Assembly (NCBI RefSeq): GCF_004193775.1
Contig: NC_041008.1
Span: forward strand, 3,040,958-3,104,957
Reading direction: 5' to 3'
Length of the DNA stretch: 64,000 nucleotides
DNA from: Glycine soja
Lineage: Eukaryota > Streptophyta > Magnoliopsida > Fabales > Fabaceae
The notes under the pieces are model-generated. The model made no database searches and was not told where the DNA came from. It saw only the letters and a list, made by a program, of their open reading frames with translations. How positions within the stretch are numbered: position 1 is the first letter of the stretch; every line of letters starts with the position of its first letter. Shown piece by piece: positions 12,294 through 25,400 of this stretch. The position numbers and the translations under genes are program-made.

Positions 12294-12601
12294 TGAAAGA
12301 AATGTTGTTTTTGCATTAAGAAATAATAGAATACAAAGCTACTTGTGATGAGAAGGATATATATTGACAGGAGCTTTTTGACATGGCTACATATCTGTGA
12401 GGCGGAAAATGTTTCTTTTTTTTTTTAATTTCTATACTTCATTTTATTAATTTGTCTAGATACACCATATCTTTGTGAAATTTGTGACTAGAATCTATAT
12501 ATAATTGTAAACTAATATGCTTGTAACTTAATTAAGATATTTCTTATCTAAATATCTTACAATTAACAATTTGTTGAGTTTGACCGGTTATTAACATGAT
12601 T

Positions 12602-13026
12602 AGCATAGTTGTAAAATTCAATTTGGTCCAATTTGTCAGATTGGTTCAATCAGGACTCAATGATCTAACCAGATCGATTTCGTTATTAGATCGGTCATAT
12701 AATTGACTCGATCGGTTAAGTATTAGATATCGATTTGACTGGTTAGACTCGACTGATTTTACAAAAAAAAAATGAACAACCTTTACGACATCGTTTTGAT
12801 ATCTCATTATTATCAATCGTTATTTTAAATTTTGGTGTATGTATAAACTTTTTTTACTCAAATAATGTTAGATATATACTTCTATATAATAGATACATAT
12901 ATAATTTTAAATTTTTAATATATATCGAATCAAATCAAACTAATTAATGACTCACCGATTAGATCACTGATCCTTGATTCACTATCTCGACCGAGTCAAC
13001 AATCAAGCCGAGTTTGCAAGTATGCT
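12602..13026. mobile_element. Inverted-repeat-bounded DNA transposon relic (about 425 bp)
   Basis: The left end AGCATAGTTGTAAAATTC and the reverse complement of the right end, AGCATACTTGCAAACTC, are similar terminal inverted repeats. Inside, GGTC/GACC-type motifs recur (GATCGGT, GACCGAGTC). No coding sequence. A convincing target duplication was not found, so the superfamily is unassigned. Confidence 0.5.
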
Positions 13027-13029
13027 TAC

Positions 13030-15960
13030 CGGCAAGATGTGACTAGAATTATATATACCTTAAGCAGTGAATGCATTCAGTTGTTTGATTCGAGTGCATA
13101 ACTTTTTTTTTTTTTTACTTGTACTCGGTTGTTCTACCTTTCTAGGAAAACAAACCCAACCCTCCCAAGGAAATAACACATGACCATAAAATACAACTCT
13201 GAGGTATCATCATCAACATATTATTTTCCTTGATCATGTATCTTCTGCAACGTGTACTTTCATCACATGACCATAAAATTGCAGACTTGAGAACAGAATC
13301 AACGAGCCAAAAAAGTATACTCACAACTTATGTTTTCAAAATATACAAGTGTGTAATTTGAAATTTACCCGAAATAAACTTATTCACTATAAAATAAATA
13401 AAAAATTAAAATAAATAAATAGAGATTTATAATAAGGATATCTGTAGTCTTATTTTAATTGGACATAAGATTAATATCTTATAACTCAAGATGTAACAAT
13501 TCTTTTAAAAAAGAAAGAATTGTATCATATGTGTAATCAGTAAGATTAAATATTTGATTTAAAAACAATTTTTTTTAAAAATATTTTCTTCCAATGCAAT
13601 TAACATCAAAATTAATATAAATAACAGAAAATACTTAATTAAAGTAAACATCCAAATTTACTTTAATATGCTGCAAAAATCACAGACAAGACTATTGCCT
13701 ATTATATATTTGATTAGAATTAAGAAGTAGTGCTACTTAATTAAATAAATAAAAAGTTTGATATACGAAAAAAAATAACAATACAAATGTCCATGGTCAT
13801 AGTGAAATAGTCCACTAACATATATTTTTTGTGAATTAAAATAATATAAAACAAGTGTGAATATGTACATTTACTTAATTAAATATATATTTTTAATATT
13901 TATAGGCATATATATATATATATATATAAATATATTTTTGTGAAATAATATATTAAAAATTAAAAATATAATATTATCTAAATTATAAAGATACAAGTAT
14001 TTTTTTTTTTTTTGTGAAATATTACACTAGGTAGTAAGAGATAAGATAAGAGATGATAATTCTCAAATGTTGAGTAATAGTAGTTGAGTCAGGGTACGAT
14101 TTCTCAAAGAGTGCTTAATAGTAATAACTAACAAGGAGATCATTGTATCTCTTTCTCAATGAGAAGTTCAGACCAACAATCCTTACACAAATCTGGATTG
14201 CACTTGTTGTTTTCCTTCAATCCTTTCCTTATTGCTTAATTGTTTCGTGTTTGTTTTCATCATGGCTACTGAAGAAGCTACCCTAGCTAGAAGACTAATT
14301 GGACTTTGAAGACGATGATGCTGGACTTGACATACCAGCAGATGTTGTAACAAATGACGGATTTGATCCATCATTGTGCTTAGTGGGAAGATTTTTAACT
14401 GACAGGCCGATAAGAGCACACATAATATGAAAGAACCAATGTCATTGATTTGGAGTTTCAATTAATGATAAGCAAAAATGCTCATACTGGACAGTGCAAT
14501 TAATGCTATTATTCTAGAACAAGAGAAACGTGCAGATTTAAAATGAGAGAATAATACTTTTAAATAATCAAATTAGCAATTTATTCAATAAATTATACAA
14601 AAAAATACGGGAATAAATTATACACAATTAGATAGTGAAAGAAATGAGAAAAAAATAGTTGGCAAATAACTTTCTCCTGACTATCTAGGGTTTAATTTAC
14701 TTCACGAGAGATCTATACTAATAAAAAAATTAATCCCTTGATTAAATTTCAATATCCAAAACAATTAGTTATTAACTCATAATTAAAAGATAATTAGATT
14801 CATAACCTTGTTTGTTTGAAACGAGGAAGAGAGAAAAAAGAATGAGAGAAATATTTAAATTTTGAATTAAAAACAGATTATTATTTCTAGAATTTTATTT
14901 TATTTTTACTTCATCCAACTAAAAAATAGATATATCATTATCTATATTTTCTTTTTCTTTTCTCTATTTTTTTCCTCCTCATCAAGCATGCTATATCTAT
15001 TTTTAATAGTCAGGAGGCATTTCAAGTGAATTGATGACCTGATGTTATTAATTATTGATAATTTTTTAGATTTATATTAGACAAGAAATGCCGAGGCATG
15101 CATTTTCATAATTGGTGATGATTAAATAAAATAAAATAAAAATATTTATTTATTATAAATTTAATTTTTTTTTCAATTTATTATAAATGTAATTATATGA
15201 AGTAAATATTTATTATGTATATTATACAAACTAAAATACTAGTAGAATATATAAAATAAATCACTGCAGAAGAAGTGACAGAAAACGCGTAGGTCGGAGA
15301 CGACTTGACCAAAAATGCAACCAATATATCTTTGAATAGTCAATTATTTTTTCTATTTGTTTTAAAATCACTAGTTGCAGTAAAAAAAAAAAAAAAACCC
15401 TTGTTATAACCATGCAATGCATGGGTTATCCTTTTTTATATAAAAAGATAATATTAGTTAATTCTTTAAATTATATTTTACAAAGAATAATTAATAAAGA
15501 TTAAGGAAAATCTTAATGAAAAAAAACCAAGAGAGGAAGAACCTAATTGGGTTATGAGGTACAACAACTAGAGCAAGAGTTAAGAAAACGAAGGAGATCT
15601 TGCTTAAAAAAAATTAACAATTACAAGTTCTAGCTTAAAGTAAGAAAGAAAAATTCAAGATATATTTAATCCAAGTGAAATAATAATGTGTCAATTATAA
15701 ACTTGCAATCTAATTTCTTTTAGATTTTATTTAAGCGTTTTGAATATATTTTAATTGTAATAAATAGGTTGTTTTGGTACTATTAAAACCCAATTTCCAA
15801 CAATAGATTAGGTTTCTGTTGAATTTAATTTAAGATGTTGTCCATTACTTTGCAAGGAAATTTGGGAGTAACATGTTCTAGCAAGCTTCGAATTAAATCA
15901 TTTTATATACTCTCTGTTTTATTGATCCTAATCCTGAAAATTGATTTTTTTTTATATCAT
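13030..15960. other. Gene-free AT-rich region with repeat debris
   Basis: Mostly AT-rich DNA with homopolymers and an (AT)n run near 13905-13930. The only recognisable coding relic is the gag-like fragment at 14262-14450. No host gene was seen. Confidence 0.6.
14262..14450 (+). mobile_element. DUF4283/zinc-knuckle gag-like fragment of a retroelement
   Basis: A start MATEEATLARRL is followed, after a frameshift and stops, by DDDAGLDIPADVV and SLCLVGRFLTDRPIRAHI. The LVGRFLTDRPIR block is characteristic of the DUF4283 domain in plant LINE ORF1/gag-like proteins. It is a short dead fragment; no element ends were located. Confidence 0.6.
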
Positions 15961-15980
15961 ATTCGTTGTTTATTTTGCAG

Positions 15981-16082
15981 AGCTTCTACCTGGAATCAGG
16001 GAAGATGCAGAAGCTGGAACTCTGCCTGCTAATGTTGTTGCGGGAATGGAAGGATTCTACAATATATAACTATAAAAATGCA
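15981..16082 (+). pseudogene. Fragment of chloroplast glycerol-3-phosphate acyltransferase gene (one exon)
   Basis: Between an acceptor (TTTATTTTGCAG) and a donor (GTAAGT) lies one exon reading LLPGIREDAEAGTLPANVVA then GMEGFY, a frameshift, and YNYKNA. This matches, from memory, the N-terminal part of soluble plastid GPAT (ATS1 family: ...EAGTLP...GMEEFYQNYKNAV), which acylates glycerol-3-phosphate in plastid lipid synthesis. Only this one exon was recognised and it is frameshifted, so it is a relic. Preserved splice borders mean genomic DNA, not a processed mRNA copy, was duplicated. Confidence 0.65.
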
Positions 16083-16643
16083 GTAAGTTTATATTCTATG
16101 TCTTATATTCATATACACACATGCATTTTGATATCCAAACTTTTCATAATATCGTTGGTGTGGGAACAGATATTAGTTTACTCATAATTCACTATGAAGC
16201 TGAACTCAAAAAATCACGTGTTTCAAGTATGAAAAGATTGCGTCTATTGTCGCTGTCATCTATTCTTGTTCCTTTACTTTTTTCATGTGTTGATTCATAG
16301 TTGGTTATAATATTGATGTCTGGTACTCTTCTATTGCTGTGTTAAAAATATTTTAATGTTGTTTGTATACGGTAACATGGTTGCTTGATTATCAATTCCA
16401 ATGTATCAAACCATGGTTGTTCACAAAAAATCAAGAGTTATTTGAGATGTCACACACTTGTTTATGCTTTGACAGATAAAATCTGTGTTTTTCATGCTTT
16501 ACTTATTACCTGTATCTTACTAGTCTTAGTGTGGATAATTTATGATACTCAAAACGGTTTGGTTAGTTTGATTTAACAGTATGCAGTTTAATATACTAAT
16601 TCATCTTTTTATCAATAACTTAGATATATTTTCTTTTGTGGTT

Positions 16644-16983
16644 CCAAGGCAAAGGAGATTGGAATCTGATTTTCTTGGAGTGAGCAAGTCTGAAAATCAG
16701 TCAGACCTTGCTGCCATAAACGAAATTCGGTCAAATGATTCAGATTATCTGTTCACAAACAACAGTCTCGTGCCTATGCAAAACCAAGTGGTGGACACAC
16801 TGGCAATGAGTATCAAGAAAATGCTAATAGCAATTTACAATCATTGACATTATCCATGGGAAGTAGTAAGGATTCAACATAAGAAACCAGTGGTGAAAAT
16901 AGCACAAACACTGTTGAAGCTGCACCTAGAAGAACTTTGGATACATTCGGGGAGAGAACATCAATATATCGTGGCGTTACGCG
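16644..16983 (+). pseudogene. Fragment of an AINTEGUMENTA-like (AIL/PLETHORA) AP2 transcription factor gene
   Basis: The frame reads DFLGVSKSENQSDLAA and NDSDYLFTNNSLVP, shifts frame near 16800, continues SNEYQENANSNLQSLTLSMG, hits an in-frame TAA, and resumes with RTLDTFGERTSIYRGVTR before ending at a TGA soon after. RTSIYRGVTR opens the first AP2 repeat of AIL/PLT proteins, and the text before it resembles their first exon. In intact genes the next exon begins HRWTGRYEAH; it is absent here. Frameshift, stop and truncation make it a clear relic. It lies 560 bp downstream of the unrelated GPAT exon, on the same strand. Confidence 0.75.
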
Positions 16984-17377
16984 GTTGGATATGCTTCACT
17001 GAATCAATTTATTTTTTACATGATTTGTTGTTTTATTTTTGCTCTGAATCAATGTAGACATTTTGCTAAATGTACATTTTATTTTTATCCCCCATCACTC
17101 CCTCTTACTTTCTCATTGGGTGTTAATTAACTGAGTATTCTCTTGCATTATTAGATGTTATCATTGAAATTATAGTTCATGGATTTTATATCTCTGCTTT
17201 TGCTAAAGACTAGAAGGTAGACTATATGCATCTGATAGACATAGACTAAATGCGTCCCTGCTATATATTACTGACATTCAATTTTCATTGAAATTATATC
17301 TATACAGATGTGTGAATACTTCATGGCATCTTGTATATATTGATATGAATTGAAAATAGTGATAAGTGATGCATAAC

Positions 17378-17641
17378 AGGACTAATAAAAACTATCATCT
17401 ATTTCTTTAATAAGAAAAACTTTTTAAATCGGCTATAAGAAAACCGATGCAGGAAGAGCAGAGGCAGCAACGGCTATGTCCAGAACCGATGCAAATTAGG
17501 AAATTTCTACGTCAGCTAAATACACAACCGATTATGAAGGTTTGGCAAATAACACTTTTTACTCTATAACCGATGCAGAAAAAAGTAGAATTCCACATCG
17601 ACTGAAACTGATTTTAAAAGGCTTTATTTTTTAGTAGTACG
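17378..17641. mobile_element. Short non-autonomous CACTA-like element
   Basis: The right end (TTTTTTAGTAGTA) is the complement of a near-consensus CACTACTAAAAAA terminus, and the left end (GGACTAATAAAAACTATC) is a degenerate match. Subterminal ACCGATGCA-type motifs occur several times in both orientations (AACCGATGCA, ACATCGACTG), as in CACTA subterminal repeats. No coding sequence. The left border is approximate. Confidence 0.5.
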
Positions 17642-17752
17642 TGTATCCCGGAAGCAAAGTTCCATAACCTTTGGGTATAAGACAACAGGTGATTACATGA
17701 CTATTGATCTCTCTTTAATTTTTGCTCCACACTCCTCTGATCACTTGGGGTA
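17642..17752 (+). pseudogene. Fragment of a TNL gene (post-LRR/C-JID region)
   Basis: This 110-bp stretch closely matches 11735-11846 of the intact TNL gene (GTGTAYCCCGGAAGCAAAGT and CACACTCCTCTGATCACTTG) with small indels. It abuts the CACTA-like end directly. It is either a relic of a second TNL copy or a piece carried by a transposon. Confidence 0.85.
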
Positions 17753-17754
17753 TA

Positions 17755-18640
17755 AAAACTCACATAATTTTTTAAATAGTCCATAAAATTTTATATATAA
17801 TTATATAATTATAAAAATTAATCATCGCACTCTTATATAAAATATCTTCTTTTCCTATATATTATATTTGACATTATTATTATTGTATTCTTATTATTAC
17901 TTTTATTATTATTATTTTAAATCTGTATTGTATAGTTGGGTTATATATGTTAATGATTAACATATATACAACAATATATAACATGATTTTAAATATATAT
18001 ATATATATATATATATTAATAATTTTTGTCTAAGTCACATATATGATATCTTCCGGGGGAAATATTTTTTTTTTAAAACCTTCGGAACTAATATGAACAA
18101 CAATTTCTCTCTCTAAGTATTTTAATACAATCACATATCTAATGAACTTCAGATCACTAGCTAGGCTGGAAAAAAAATCCTGTATCATCCACATGCTCGG
18201 TGGTATATTTATCAAGTTTATACATTTACATACATTTAAATTTACTCAAATTCTCATCATTTATAATATTCATTACATATACCCAAAAAATAATATTCAT
18301 TAAATATAATAAATGCACGTTGACTTTTAAATTATACTAAATTAACTATCTCAATGAATTCATAATTAACTTAACAATAAGTATATATCACGTCACTCAT
18401 GATGACAGAAATCATTTTTAAAATTTTCAAAATTTCTTAAAGTTAATTTTTTTTAAAAAAAAGATTAAGAACAAATTTAATTATGAACATAACAGTTAAT
18501 ATAAATAAAACAATTTTTTTAAGTTCAATGCATGAAAAAACTATGGATAAACAATAAAATAAACCCTTTTTGCATCTTAAAAACCAAATAAACTATACCA
18601 AGATGTGTTTTTTGAAAGCTATGTAGAGACAGACGTACAG
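17755..18640. other. AT-rich spacer upstream of the TRF-like gene
   Basis: Contains an (AT)n run at about 17990-18015 and no gene. From about 18640 pyrimidine-rich leader-like sequence begins (CTCTCTCCATTCTCTCCC near 18795), probably promoter and 5' UTR of the next gene. Confidence 0.5.
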
Positions 18641-19027
18641 ACAGAGAGTCCAAAGCAAAATAAAAATCCGGATTCCACGCCAACAATTTCAATTCACTTC
18701 AGAAAAAAATTTCGAATCCGAAGCTCAATTCAATTCAGTCACTAAGTCACTCTCCACAGCGTAATCAAAAAGCAGACCTAAACGCACACACCTCTCTCCA
18801 TTCTCTCCCAACACCCACACACAAAAAATTAATTGCAAAATTAAATTAAATTAAATTCCCATTAAAAAAAAAACCCAATCCACTGTCGTTCAATTTCATT
18901 TTCCTTTTACGTATCCAAGAAGTTTCTCATAAACGATTCCTCATAGAATTCAAAACATTTTTCAACTCGTTTACTGAGTGGAGTTCTGCTGCTTCGGCTA
19001 CTACTAGGTCCAATCGTTCTCTACTCT

Positions 19028-19429
19028 ATGGTGAGTCCAACTTTCAATTTTTATCATCTGGGTTGTTTTTAATTTACTTTTTCATTGACCCCAATTGTGC
19101 ATTTCTTTGTCTGAGCAACATTTTGTGGCATTTGTGAATTGGGATTTCAGTTTTGTAGTGTGTGCGTTTGTGTGTGTGTGTAATTGGTGGTCAATTGGTG
19201 GTTTAGGCTTCTGGGGCATGATTTCTTTGCCTGAAAGTTTTGATTTTTGAAGGTTTAAGGTGTTGATGGTATCAATTTTCAGTTTACGTTATCTGGGTTT
19301 GAGTTGATTTTGTTGAAATAGTGGGTTTTTTGTGTTGGTAAGTTATTTGCTTTGTGCTTTATGGTTTTGCAGTTTCTGTACTTGAGGTGCATGTGGTTGA
19401 TACTCCATGGAAACTGTGGTTGGAATTGA
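19028..19429 (+). promoter_or_regulatory. Upstream ORF across the leader splice junction, overlapping the TRF-like start codon
   Basis: If the leader is spliced at 19030/19373 (ATG|GTGAGT ... TTTTGCAG|TTTCTG), the leader's ATG at 19028-19030 opens a 19-codon reading frame ending at a TGA at 19427-19429. It runs past, and out of frame with, the main ATG at 19407. Such an overlapping uORF would be expected to lower initiation at the main start. This depends on the inferred splice sites and on the transcript starting upstream. Confidence 0.45.
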
Positions 19430-22400
19430 GGACAATGATGATGGAAAGTTTGAAGACAGTGGGGTTGATAGAAGCAGTTCAGCTTTGTCTTCACCGAAGC
19501 AAATTGCCAACCCAATTGTATACAAGCTTGTTCGGGTAGCATATTTAATTGTTCGTTGAATTTTCAGTTTCTCATTGTAATTTGGATGGATATGCATGTT
19601 TTTAAGGCTTTTTAGTTTGATACTTAGATGACAACAAATCAAGATGAAATGAGTTGCTAGGGAACCTTAGTGTTTTTTTTTTCCAGCATACTAGTACCGT
19701 TTTAAGGGTTGTGATGCTATTTTTTATCCTTATAATTTACCTGTTTATTAGACTAAAACCCTAACCATTGTCCCTGAAGTGTTCCAATGTTTCATTTTTC
19801 TTTGATTCATATTAGGAATTATTAATTATTAGATTAGGTCTAATAATTAATAATCCTTAATAAATAATTCTAATATGCATAAATATCAGCATGATTGCTT
19901 GTTATTCTAGCTGTGTCACTTTTTTGTTTGCCTATTATTTATTATAGCATTCACAATACCTTGATACCCTTTTTTTCCAGAAATGGCCCGCAATCTCAGC
20001 TACGAATTAACAAAATTCCTGACGGTTTCCCATCTTCCTTTTGTAGTATAGTTGTTCTATAAATTACTTTCTTTGATGACTGTGCTTTTTTTTTTATTTA
20101 AGTTAACTCACTTTCCCTAATCTTATGTAATGGCTGAAATGAAAATGTAGAAATTTGAAAAAGGAATGTGACTTTGTGTTAAGATTTAGTTTAATTAAAT
20201 CAAAGAAAAGCGGAAGTTTATTTGAAAGTAAATATTTTATTATTTGGTTCTACATTTTCTTGTGACTTATACTTCTGTTTAAGCTATATTCATAATTCTA
20301 TGAGTTGTCTGTCTGATATGATCTTTAGGTTGAAGGTGATGGGAGGTTAGTGCCTGCAACAGATGATGAAGTAATGGAGGTGGGGGATTTTCTTGAGTAT
20401 GAAAACAGTGAAATGCATGTTGTTGCAAACACTGGACAGAGTTTGGAATGCATATCAATTGAAAGATCATCTTCTGGGAAGCTTCGATTGGAGTGTAAGG
20501 AAGGTGCATGCTCAATCTTTTAGTGTTACTGTTGCTTCTCAATGTTGGAATGGCATGCCAAAGCATTTGTAGTAGTGGTTACATCAGACTATATCCTGGG
20601 ATTTCTTGGCTGTTTTACAGCAGCTTTATCTCTGCCAAGACCAGGGATTTGAGTGTTGTCCATGTCTTTCAGTCTTCTTTTAGTTGTTCTCAAGACTAAA
20701 ATTTGTGTCTTTATTTTTTTTTAAGTTATATATAGCATCTATTTTTACAGTGATTAATTTGGGATCAATGATTTCTGTGTGTAAATCTGTTGAAGGCTTG
20801 AGGCTTTGTATCTCTGGGACATTACTTTTTGTCACTAAATGCATTCTTGTTATTATTTACTGAAATTCTTAGCTTGTTTGTAACTTTAAAGGGTATAATG
20901 CCTATTATCTAATTTAAAATGTTGATGAACTCTTGATACTCTCATTAGTTATATGGTCATAAATTTTATGTTTAGGCAAATGCTGTGTCAGTTAACTTAT
21001 TCTCTTCCCTTTCAAGATCTTTTTTCGTATTTTCTTTCAACTAATTCTGTGGGTGTTTCACAATTAGGCACTGCAGAGGCAGATTTGGGGGAACTGAATG
21101 CAAAATTACAGGTAATCAGATCTCTTTTGTTTTTTCTCGTTCCTTTCCTCTCTATATTGATTTCAGAATTAGAAGGAAAAAAAACTCTACTTTGATCTAT
21201 TGTGATTCTGTTTGAACAGTTGGAAAAAGTTGGTGTGTCCAGCTTAATATTTCCTTCTGTTAGAGCATACTTAATAACAAATTTATCTGTTTCATATCCC
21301 TCGTTAAATTATGCAATGTAGAGCAAGTGATGGCCATATTAATTACTTAATTGAGTTTAAAACATTTTATGTAGTCGTTGCAGCATGCTTTTTCCTGTTA
21401 TAATTACATTTTCCCTTTCTTTAGATTAGATGTGGGTCTGAGATGTATTCTCAGGAGATCCTATTATATATTTTGTAGTTAAGACATATGTATTTTGATT
21501 CAGAAAAGATTACTTCCTAGATTCAATTTCCCATGTATGAATCATGCACAGCCAATGTGTACTTTCTCCCGATGTAATTTTCCTCATTATTGATTAATAA
21601 AATTTCTTCTTTTATCTGACAAGAAAAGAAAATTACTAGTTTGCCTTGTATGCGTAATGTAGTAACAGATAGCTTAAATAAATTTCTACATATTAACAAC
21701 TGACTCAGGTTTATCCAATTAAGAATTGTTGCACTGAATAATTGATGATACTTTAGTTTGGCAGAACTATAGCATATATTTATGCTTGGATTTAGATATG
21801 TATATTGCAAGTTTTGCTACATTTCATTCTTTGACACAAGAAGAAAGTTAAAATAGGTGTCATCGTGCATTGCTTCTTTCCTGATCATGAGTATGAATAT
21901 ATGTTCTTGTTTGGATTTAACTTTCCGTATGAGTCTTTGACCATGGGTTTTTTTATCCTTTACGATACTGTATGTGGTTTTTATCTGGAAAGTGATTAAT
22001 TACCCCATATTTTCATAATAACATGTTGTGGTCTTTTTCCCCCTTGGGTCATTGCCACATAGTTTTGGGGGCTTTGCTTGCATGTGTGAATATCCTGGTA
22101 TTTTTAGTATATTGTTTCCTACCTCTAAAATTTCTTGTAATACATTGAACAGATTTTGCAAAAGGTCAAAGAGGAGAAACAACGCATATCATGTGGATCA
22201 CCTGCTCATTCTCATGTAAATATAGACAGCCAGTGTTCAGCTGATAAATTTCCAGTCATAGATGGGAAGGTTCAATCTGAAACTCCCTGCCAGGAAATTC
22301 CTTCTATAGCATCAAGTTTAAATTATACTCATAGTAATCAATCTGGGAGTATTGATCAGTGTTCCAGACCTTCAGAAGGAGTAATAGAGAGTGGATCATC

Positions 22401-25400
22401 TGCTTCTGCTGTCTATTCCAATTTAAAGCCTGATCTTTCAATGTCAGATGGAGAAATATGCTTGGACAAGCTATCAATCAGAGAACTGCATGAACTGTTT
22501 AAGGTAACATTTGGTCGGGAAACCACTGTTAAAGACAAACAGTGGCTGAAAAGGAGGATTGCCATGAGTTTAACTAATTCGTGTGATGTTTCAGCTACAA
22601 CTTTCATTATTAAAAATAACAAAATAGTTAGAAAATTTGAAGAAGAAAGTTCTGGAAATATGAATGCTGGATCTTTAATCTCTTCGGGAAATATGACTGA
22701 AGAAGAAGATGTCAACTTTAAGGATTCATCTGCTGTAAATGCTTGTGGAATTGAAGATAACCAAGTTGTTTCTGAAACAAGACCAGAAATTGGATTGGAA
22801 GATGAGAATTATCAGACAGGACAAAGAGCTGCAAAAAGAATTCGGAGACCTACAAAGAGATATATTGAAGAGCTCTCTGAAAATGAATCTAGAGAGCACA
22901 ATCCGAGGTTGTCAATTTCTAATAAACCAATGGGACTTGGACATGTTTCTCCAACTTTGAATGTCAGGCCTGCTAGAAATGCTTTTTCAGAGGTGAGAAC
23001 ATATGGCACCAGGTTAGACTCTCTCGGAGGTTCTGATGTCCAAATTCCTTGTGTGTCTCGGGTTCGGAGAAGTCGTCCAAGAAAAGATATTGCATCTCTT
23101 ATGGTATGTGATACTGTTAATTGTGTAAGTATATTAGTGCAACACTTCGTTTTAAATGTTAACTTTACCCCCCTCAGTAAAGCATGATTCCTTTTGTTCA
23201 TGTTTTCTGTTTCTTTCTACTGTCCTTATTGTTGCTTGATGCAAGATGTTGAAATTATAGGAATTTAAGTAGAGAAGGAGCAAAAGAAGCACTGAATAAT
23301 AGAATATAATATTGATGTGTGATATGCAATGTGTTTAGGCTTTATATAAAGCAGCATCCCTTATTTAGGTCTGACTCAACTTTTTAGTGGGTTTCTCTTC
23401 TTAAAAAGAGAAGTCAGGACAAATGCAATTATAGACAAACTTGTAAAAATAAGTGGCATTTTTTGTACAAAACAAAAACTTAAAAAATGCAGCTTCTATT
23501 GAAGCTAATTGAAGGAACTTCTGCTTTTAAGATGTCCATAAAAGCCGGGTCACTATACTAGCTCTAGAATCCTCATTAATCAAATTAGGATAGAAATCAT
23601 GTAATATGGAAACCATTCCTATGAGATCGTTGAAGATGTTCTAAATTATTCTGAGATTCAACAATGATATTATGAGATTTTTTTTAGATATTTTCAAACC
23701 AAACAACTTGTTCTTTTATAAGATAAAGAAAGTAACTTAGTTTGCAAGTTAAATGTATCTTTTTGTTTGAGTTAGATACATAATACATAATTTTTGCCCT
23801 TTTCTTCATTTTTTTAAATGTCAAAGCAAATGTGATAGAGGTGCAACTCTTATCAAAATGCTTCTTATCAATGTTGTCTTCAGGCTTTGCTGTGTATTAT
23901 AGCATGCCTGGGAAATGTCCCTTAGGTGCTTCATGCCTTTCCAGTGGTGCCTTTCTACTACTGCTATGTCTTTCCAGCAGAATTTTCTTGATACCATTTT
24001 GTTATTCATTTTGGAAAGTGCTTTTATTTTCTTACATTCAGAAAAAAATATGTTTTTGTTTCAGAAATTCCATCCAACTAGCATGGGTGAGGCTGAAAAA
24101 CTGAGTAATAAGCTCCTTGAGCATAGTTCTGATGCTGGTAGTGAGTTTCCAGACAAAGTTTTGAAGTCAAGAATGCCTTCAAAGTTTCATCAACCAGTAA
24201 GACCAACTTAGCCTTTGATAATGGTAGAAAGTGTAGTTTTTTTATTTGTTGAAACACACATACACAAGAAGAAATTCATTAAGACAAGTGTTGCTATAGT
24301 GCTTGATAACTCTTAACCTGTCATGGGAGTTGGGAACTATGTTATAGCACCTGGAGAAATCGCGAATGCGTTGATTTTGTCAAGTTTCAATTTTATATTT
24401 TTAAAATGTTTTTTGGCTTCTCATCTTTATTGCTTATTTTGCTTATATATATTTTTTTATCATGAATGCTTGAACTCAACATGGTAGCAATTGAAATTTC
24501 TATTTTGCAGTGGGTCAATAATCGATTCTAATTAATTGTTTCTAATCTGAATATATTATCTGTAAGGTGTTGGGAAGGTACTGTTTAAGTAGCCTGATCA
24601 AATAGCCTGAATGTCATTTCCTTGATGTGGGATAGTAAGTGGCATGACATGTAATTGAAGCATTAGCTTAATGAACTAGGTAAATTTCTACAAGTTTTCA
24701 TGTGTAGGACCTTGAAAAAGAGATAACTGACAACTATAGTATGACATTGTTTTGTTATTTTATTTAATATATAACATGACTTTTTTGTTCTTTCTGTTTG
24801 TGGGTGGGTGTGTTCGAAATAGTCCTCTTCTGAACCTGTGAAAGAGCAGTGTCCAGTAATAGGCCCGGTTGAGCTACGGCAGGAATTGAGGCCAAAAAGG
24901 GCAGATCCATCCAGCCATACCTCAGATGACAATAATATAGTTACTGTTCCTACTGCAAAAGGAGGGATGAGGAGGAAGCATCATCGTGCATGGACTCTTG
25001 TTGAGGTGATTAAATTGGTGGAAGGTGTGTCACGGTGTGGAGCAGGGAGGTGGTCCGAAATCAAACGGCTCTCCTTTGCATCATACTCATATCGTACCTC
25101 TGTTGATCTTAAGGTAATCATTTTGAAGTCTGGTAATAAGCTAAGTCATGTGCAGTTCTGATTTTTTTAAAGATGGTAGAGTATGTGGCAAGGCTAGATT
25201 TTGGTCTTCCTGCATGCAAACATTGAACACACATTTTGCTTTTCAGGACAAGTGGAGGAACTTGCTCAAAGCTAGCTTTGCACTGACACCTGCACCTGCA
25301 GATGAGGGGGTAAAAATTTATGATACTAATCTTAATTTGATCTTGTAGAGGTGGGTTAAAGTTAGGTTTCTTCAACCTCATGTCTAGTGCCAATGCATGC

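Noticed and set aside
22413..23201. Minus-strand open frames of 100 and 129 codons
   Set aside because: Antisense shadows of the large TRF-like exon.
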